Source of the DNA: Hyperoplus lanceolatus
Taxonomy: Eukaryota > Chordata > Actinopteri > Uranoscopiformes > Ammodytidae
Assembly (NCBI GenBank): GCA_026929865.2
Contig: CM049396.1
Location: 21,894,001 to 21,958,000, forward strand
Direction: 5' to 3'
Length of the DNA stretch: 64,000 nucleotides
The position numbers and the translations under genes were made by a program. Positions 57,910 through 64,000 of the stretch are shown here, one piece after another (position 1 is the first letter of the stretch; each line of letters begins with the position of its first letter). The notes beneath the pieces are model-generated. The model did not search any database. It saw only the letters and a list, made by a program, of their open reading frames with translations, and had not been told where the DNA came from.

Positions 57910-58844
57910 TGTATATGGAGGAAGTGATAAACACTGCCTACCACACCACAAAGACTGATCAGAACTTCATCTCTTATGTTTCCCTATGTTTTACTTTGAC
58001 TTCTGCAGGTGATTCATTAAACTGCCCAAATTCAAGAAGAAAAAAATCATAAAACTACTGCACTTTGAAGTGCTGGCCCACTCTTTCCACATACTTTCAG
58101 TTGTAGGCTTCAAATTCAATATGTTTGCCTATAGTTTTACATTATGTGTATGCGCAATATCAACATTTCATATCATTTACGAAAAGAAAAATAACCAAAT
58201 CTAAAGGGAACATCAATACTGTATTATAATAACTGACACTAAATTATAAAGAAAAAAAATTGTCTGCAGGGCCAGTGAAACTCGGATCCACTGAGTAGGA
58301 AAAAAAGTTACGTTGAACCCTGGATCATTGGTAAAACTAGGATCAAACATTATCAAACATGCTTCATTCCTGCTCCCTCGCTCAATGATCATCAATCTGA
58401 CACGCCAAGGCCTCTGACTGAAGCCTGTTAAGGAGACTCCAATGTTATTCTGTGTGTCTATTGTTGGCTTCCTGACCCAAAGGTTTGATTTGATGTGTTT
58501 GCCTGATCTGATTGCCTTCATGGTTTTCCCCCTTGTTTCATACCCACTACTCCCCTCTCCTCTCCCCTCCCTTCTGCTCCCTTCCTTTCCACTGGAATGC
58601 TTGTGTTTTGTTTCAACCTGTTCGTCAATGTGATGGATGGAAACACATTCCCCCGTCGTCAGCCAACTCTCTCCGTCTCACCTCCACTCCCATGGCTCTG
58701 TCACAGTCATCTTCATCAAGACCTCCTCTGGAGTCTCCCAAGCAACCATGACTCTTCTCTGGCAGCCTAAATATAATCTGTTCAAAATAGTAAGTGGCAT
58801 TTCATTTAGCAAGATATCAACATTGAGTGGTGTTGTTTTTTTAA

Positions 58845-58952
58845 TTCCTTGGCATTGTCCATGCTTCATTGACGGTGTGGAGAGAAAGGGTTGAAATAGG
58901 ATAGAGGGGAATGACATACAGAGAACGACCACGGCCAGGTTCGAACCCGGGT
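58845..58952. mobile_element. SINE remnant
   Basis: gaatgacatacagagaacga and ggttcgaacccgggt match the SINE at 47,285. It is the target next to the hAT at 58,963. Confidence 0.5.
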
Positions 58953-58962
58953 ACATATTTAT

Positions 58963-59346
58963 TAGGGCTGTCAAATGATTACAAATTTTAATCAGATTAA
59001 TCACAGGATTCTGTGGATTAATCACGATTAATCACGATTAATTTTACCATTCGAAAAATGCCTGAAAAATTCTAATTTTGTCTGTATATTGTTGTATGAA
59101 CAGAAAGATAAAGGACAGAAGGTGGATATGTACATTTAAAATGACTATTTTTATTAATTGAAAATCCAAATGATGGTTTTTATACTGAAAATAAATTTAA
59201 ATCAAACTAAAATATATACCTACCACACCATAATTCAATTGGTCTGTCTCTTGTATGTCTTTGGGCAAATATAGGCTATATAATGGCATTTATTTTTTTG
59301 AATCTATAGGTTGTGCATTCTTGAATACAACTTGAATACAGTCCGC

Positions 59347-59440
<94 letters not shown>

Positions 59441-59875
59441 CACAAACACGTCCTTGGGGGCTGTTCGTGTGTGCCAGGAAGCCGACGTTATGTTGATGTC
59501 TACTCACACACACACCTCTGAAAACTGCAGACGTTTGTGTCCTCGCGGGCTCTGAACAGAGCGGACAATGTTTCTCCTCCTGTTGCTCCCGACATCAACT
59601 ATCAGCCGCGGCAGTTGATTTTATACTATCTATGCCCCCGACACAGACGAGGCCATTAGCGGTTTAAAACAGGGCATGGGCTAGCTAGCGTTATGTTTGG
59701 CTGCGCGCAGCTACTGATCCTGGGTCAGTCACAACGTTAGACTGACTGTAGTACAGAGCCGGTGGGATGCACGGCGCAGATCATTCTGCACATGCGTTAA
59801 TTGCGATAAAAAAAATAACGTGTTAATTCCAGAAATTAATCACCCTGCGTTAACGCGATAATTTTGACAGCCCTA
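58963..59875. mobile_element. hAT-type element, complete ends
   Basis: Inverted ends tagggctgtcaaa and ttttgacagcccta, with an exact 8-bp duplication atatttat at 58,955-58,962 and 59,876-59,883. It contains (GT)n at 59,349-59,437 and no transposase. The truncated relative is at 50,410. Confidence 0.9.
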
Positions 59876-60222
59876 ATATTTATACTTTATAGCCCAATAT
59901 CACATTGAAAAAAATAAGGACAACAAAAACTCCCCAACATTGCTTTAATGATGAGATAGTGGAAGGAACCTCAGAAAGAGAACCAGATGGATCCTTTTCC
60001 TAGGAAAGACAGATATGCAATTGTTATGTCTACAGATTAGACCAACAAAAAAAGTCTAAACAATTTATTACATGCAGACTGTCAAACCTGTTGGAGGATG
60101 TTGAACAACTCCAGGTGTCACCAGATAGACACAACTTAAACCACACAGCTCCCTCTCCCACCTTGGAGAAGTGATAAGACAGGCCACACTACCAAAGAAG
60201 AGGCTAGCACATCATTCACATA

Positions 60223-61849
60223 CACTCAACAAAAATATAAACGCAAAACTTTTGTTTTTGCCCCCATTTTCCATGAGATGGACTTAAAAATCTAAAATTC
60301 ATTCCAGATACACAATATTACCATTTCTCTCAAACATTGTTCACAAATCTGTTTAAACGTGTGATAGTGAGCACTTCTGCGTTGCTGAGATAATCCATTC
60401 CACCTCACAGGTGTGCCACATCAAGATGCTGATCTGACATCATGATTAGTGCCTTAGACTGTCCACAATAAAAGGCAACCCTGAAATGTGCAGTTTTTTC
60501 TCACAGCAAAATGCCACAGATGCCACAAGCATTGAGGGAGCGTGCAATTGGCATGCTTACAGCAGGAATGTCGACCAGATCCGTTGCTCGTGCATTGAAT
60601 GTTCATTTCTCCACCATAAGCCGTCTCCAAAGGCGTTTCAGAGAATATGGCAGTACATCCAACCGGCCTCACAACCGCAGACCACGTGTAACCACACCAG
60701 CCCAGGACCTCCACATCCAGCAGGTTCACCTCCAAGATCGTCTGAGACCAGCCACTGAGACAGCTGCTGAAACAATTGGTTTGCATAACCAAACAATTTC
60801 TGCACAAACTGTCAGAAACCGTCTCAGGGAAGCTCAACTGCATGCTCGTCATCCTCATCGGGGTCTTGACCTGACTCCAGCTCGTTGCCGTAACAGACTT
60901 GAGTGGGCAAATGCTCACATTCGATGGCGTCTGGCACGTTGGAGAGGTGTTCTCTTCACAGATGAATCTCGGTTTACATTGTTCAGGGCAGATGGCAGAC
61001 AGCGTGTGTGGCATCGTGTTGGTGAGCGCTTTGCTGATGTCAATGTTGTGGATCGAGTGGCCCATGGTGGTGGTGGGGTTATGGTATGGGCAGGCATCTG
61101 TTATGGACGAAGAACACAGGTGCATTTTATTGATGGCATTTTGAATGCACAGAGATACCGTGATGAGATCCTGAGGCCCATTGTTGTGCCATACATCCAT
61201 GAACATCACCTCACGTTTCAGCAAGATAATGCAAGATAATGCATCCATGTTGCAAGGATCTGTACACAATTCTTGGAAGCTGAAAATGTCCCAGTTCTTG
61301 CATGGCCAGCATACTCACCGGACATGTCACCCATTGAGCATGTTTGGGATGTGCTTGACCAGCGTATACGACAGCGTGCACCACTTCCCACTAATATCCA
61401 GCAACTTCGCACAGCCATTGAAGAGGAGTGGACCAACATTCCACAGGCCACAATTGACAATCTGATAAACTCTATGCGAAGAAGATGTGTTGCACTGCAT
61501 GAGGCAAATGGTGGTCACATCAGATACTGACTGGTTCTGAGTCCCCAGACCCCCAATAAAGCAAAAAAATGCACATTTCAGAATGGCCTTTTATTGTGGA
61601 CAGTCTAAGGCACACCTGTGCACTAATCATGATGTCAGATCAGCATCTTGATGTGGCACACCTGTGAGGTGGGATGGATTATCTCAGCAAAGCAGAAGTG
61701 CTCACTATCACACATTTAGACAGATTTGTGAACAATGTTTGAGAGAAATGGTAATATTGTGTATCTGGAATTAATTTTAGATCTTAAAGTCCATCTCATG
61801 AAAAATGGGGGCAAACACAAAAGTGTTGCGTTTATATTTTTGTTGAGTG
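60223..61849 (+). mobile_element. Third Tc1 family, copy 2, nearly intact
   Basis: TA at 60,221-60,222 and 61,850-61,851 flank inverted ends identical in kind to copy 1. The inverted repeats are nearly 300 bp. It carries a transposase with a single lesion. Confidence 0.93.
60511..61530 (+). pseudogene. Tc1 transposase, copy 2, one premature stop
   Basis: ATG at 60,511, final TGA at 61,528-61,530, 339 sense codons broken only by TAA at 61,237-61,239. Paired HTH-type region (residues about 1-110), then catalytic Asp151 (LFTDESRF), Asp239 (QQDNAR) and Glu276 (SPIEHVWD). A 6-bp net insertion repeating aagataatgc right after Asp239 creates the stop. Without those two codons the spacing is DD34E as in Tc1. 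Frame is otherwise open, so inactivation is recent. Confidence 0.92.
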
Positions 61850-61970
61850 TAGATAGACAGACAGCCAGACAGACTGCCAGAGGAAGAGAGATAGCATGCA
61901 AACCAGGAAGAGAGGAAAAAGAGAAAAGGCATAATTTTGTCATCTGGATGAGGCACTGACATCCAGAGGG

Positions 61971-61975
<5 letters not shown>

Positions 61976-62008
<33 letters not shown>
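61976..62008. repeat. (GA)n microsatellite
   Basis: About 33 nt of GA repeats just downstream of Tc1 copy 2, preceded by agacagacag-type repeats at 61,853-61,880. Confidence 0.9.
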
Positions 62009-62012
<4 letters not shown>

Positions 62013-62074
62013 AGGACAACTGATGGTCCTGCACAGAGAGTCTGAGAGCAAAACCAATAAATGACATTACAAAT

Positions 62075-62490
62075 CCTTTAGCTGTCGCTTTGAACAAACT
62101 ACGACTAAGTGCATTCAACCATGAGGGTACAAAGTATATTAGCTTCGGATGAGCTACACTACAGAGTGCCACATTTAAGTGCAACTTGTAAGTGCATGTT
62201 TTTTTTTAAACCATCATCGTCATATTTTAGTCCAGGGTGCAGTCGGAAGAGGTGTGTTTTTAGCATGCAGCAGAAGGTCTGTAGACCTTCTTCTGTACAT
62301 GGGGAGCTCGTTCCACCATTTTAAAGCCAGTAGAGCAAACAATCTGGATTTTGTTGAGTGACTAGGTGTCAGCAAGCTGATTTAAATACAGATCTGAGTG
62401 GATGGGTTTTGGCGTAAGGTTTAATCATGTCCTGGGTGAAGGTTGGGCCTAATCCCTTTGCAGCATGGTATGCAAAGTACCAGTGTCGGT
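62075..62490. repeat. Probable fish interspersed repeat, unclassified
   Basis: Phrases such as gaggtgtgtttttagcatgc, ggggagctcgttccaccatt and aatctggattttgttgagtg are familiar from other teleost loci, from memory. I cannot see its ends. Confidence 0.35.
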
Positions 62491-62638
62491 AGAGCTGCAG
62501 AAGTCAACATCAGTTAGTTACACCTAACCTCATTCAAACAAAGAATCCTTATTTGATATAGGTTACAGGTCCATAGAAAATCCTTATTGGTATCTCAACT
62601 TTACTGTGACTGTGATCACTGCTCGTAAAAGAGCAGTG

Positions 62639-62641
<3 letters not shown>

Positions 62642-62727
<86 letters not shown>

Positions 62728-62822
62728 GACAAATGAGGGCAAAAATACTCACCTATCCCTGTGATCAGATCAGAGAGATATGCAAAGCCACACACATTCA
62801 AACCGACTCTCTCTCTCACTCA

Positions 62823-62891
<69 letters not shown>

Positions 62892-62919
62892 GACACACAC
62901 ACACACACACACACACACA
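62642..62919. repeat. (TG)n and (CA)n tracts in inverted arrangement
   Basis: TG tract at 62,642-62,725 (84 nt) and CA tract at 62,825-62,919 (95 nt, slightly interrupted) are complementary, separated by about 100 nt. Confidence 0.9.
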
Positions 62920-64000
62920 TATTAAAGAAACCAAGGAATAATTTATCGTATACATAGTATATAATCTAAGTACGTTTTTTGATTCATTCAAACCAGAAAA
63001 ATGTTTGACCTCTCCGAGTCTCTAAGGTTCAAACCAAAAACAGTGAGTCATCATATTAACATCTTATTGACTTATGGCCAGCTAGCCGAATACACCTTCT
63101 CATCATCAGTCTCACCATGCGTCACTGGTGCCTTCCCTGGGCTCTGTGGACTGAGCTAGGCCTGACTCTGGGTGCTGTGCATTCTTTAAATTTGTTTTGA
63201 TCGTTTTGTTACTTTTCCTCATCTCTATCTGAGCCTGTGTCATATTCATCTATGACACTACTACTCTGTGGGCATCCTCACTGGTAAAGCCCCTTAAACC
63301 AAAGTTCAATGGCTATTAGGTATATTCTGGGCCAGTAACACAACACAATGTGCCCCTCCTTCAAGGTAAATACCAATTGGTTTTCAACTGCAATGTATCA
63401 GCCCAATCCTGGGATAACTACTGGTACTACCGATGGCCAGTCCACCTGTGGTTATAGCGCGGATTCTAAGTGTGTTCAGGTTTGCACTCTTTAGAAAATA
63501 GTGTTATATTGCAAACTGTGAGATTTCCCTTTGCCCACAAAAGACGTTGAAATAGATTTCAAAATCTTGTAAGGGTGTATTCACACTGGGAAAGTCAGCT
63601 AGTTCACTTGCTTTGGTCCAGACCAAATAGAATTTAGATTTTTTTTGTTTGGTGTGGTCCACTTTCATATTGCCCCTTTTGCAAGTGAAGTAAAACTACA
63701 CGTGATCTGAGGTCATTCATTCATTGGACAGACATTATGGGGTGGAGAGAAGCAGGAGGCACGAAGTGAAAACTGCGAAATATAATTGATACGATATGGG
63801 ATTAAAAATAATAAATAAATAAATACGCCTACATCTAGTCTAATAATAAAATAAAAAAAACATAAAATTATTGTTGTCTCACATGGTTATAATATGTAGG
63901 CCTATGACAATGTGTGGCTTGTAGCCTACGATGTGAAACATAATATTTACTGTATTTGTGCTGCTGGACGCGCGGCTCACGAGGAATAGGCTGAAGTTGA
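62920..64000. other. Intergenic, no gene seen
   Basis: AT-rich DNA without recognisable exons. agggtgtattcacactggga near 63,571 resembles the start of another interspersed repeat. Confidence 0.4.

Overview
The window is vertebrate nuclear DNA, almost certainly from a ray-finned (teleost) fish. Exons are short with GT-AG introns, most DNA is non-coding, CA/GT microsatellites are very frequent, and the transposon mix (Tc1/mariner, hAT, TTAA-flanked MITEs, tRNA-derived SINEs, CR1/L2-like LINEs) is typical of teleosts. No bacterial or viral gene organisation is present.

Region 1 (1-21,520, + strand) holds the 3' part of one gene, aldh1l2, the mitochondrial 10-formyltetrahydrofolate dehydrogenase. 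Nineteen coding exons join in frame to 726 codons plus stop. They cover the end of the hydrolase domain, the acyl-carrier-like domain and the whole aldehyde dehydrogenase domain. The first roughly 200 residues lie upstream of the window. Its introns carry many MITEs, SINEs and microsatellites. One (GT)n tract runs almost into a splice acceptor.

Region 2 (6,790-10,220, - strand) is a complete two-exon C2H2 zinc-finger gene (333 aa, five fingers) lying antisense inside the 7.9-kb aldh1l2 intron between 2,860 and 10,794. The same intron also holds a 525-bp CpG-rich MITE and a 1.3-kb hAT element.

Region 3 (21,521-64,000) has no host gene I can support. It is layered mobile DNA. A Tc1 element with very long inverted arms (27,016-30,598) was entered by two hAT-type elements. 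A relic LINE lies at 33,437-35,660. A second Tc1 (38,048-44,147) is split by a LINE with open ORF1 and ORF2 (38,835-43,394). A 5'-truncated LINE lies at about 51,130-52,430. Two close copies of a third Tc1 family (54,704-56,289 and 60,223-61,849) flank hAT-like elements at 57,139 and 58,963.

The items most worth a second look are: the LINE in which ORF1 and ORF2 share one frame, separated by a single UGA, with no AUG in ORF2 before its endonuclease is complete; the 103-nt GT tract that forces a distant branch point for an aldh1l2 exon; the nested antisense zinc-finger gene; the foldback Tc1 with its dated insertions; and a repeat carrying a perfect estrogen-response-type palindrome. I found no clearly undescribed multi-gene system.
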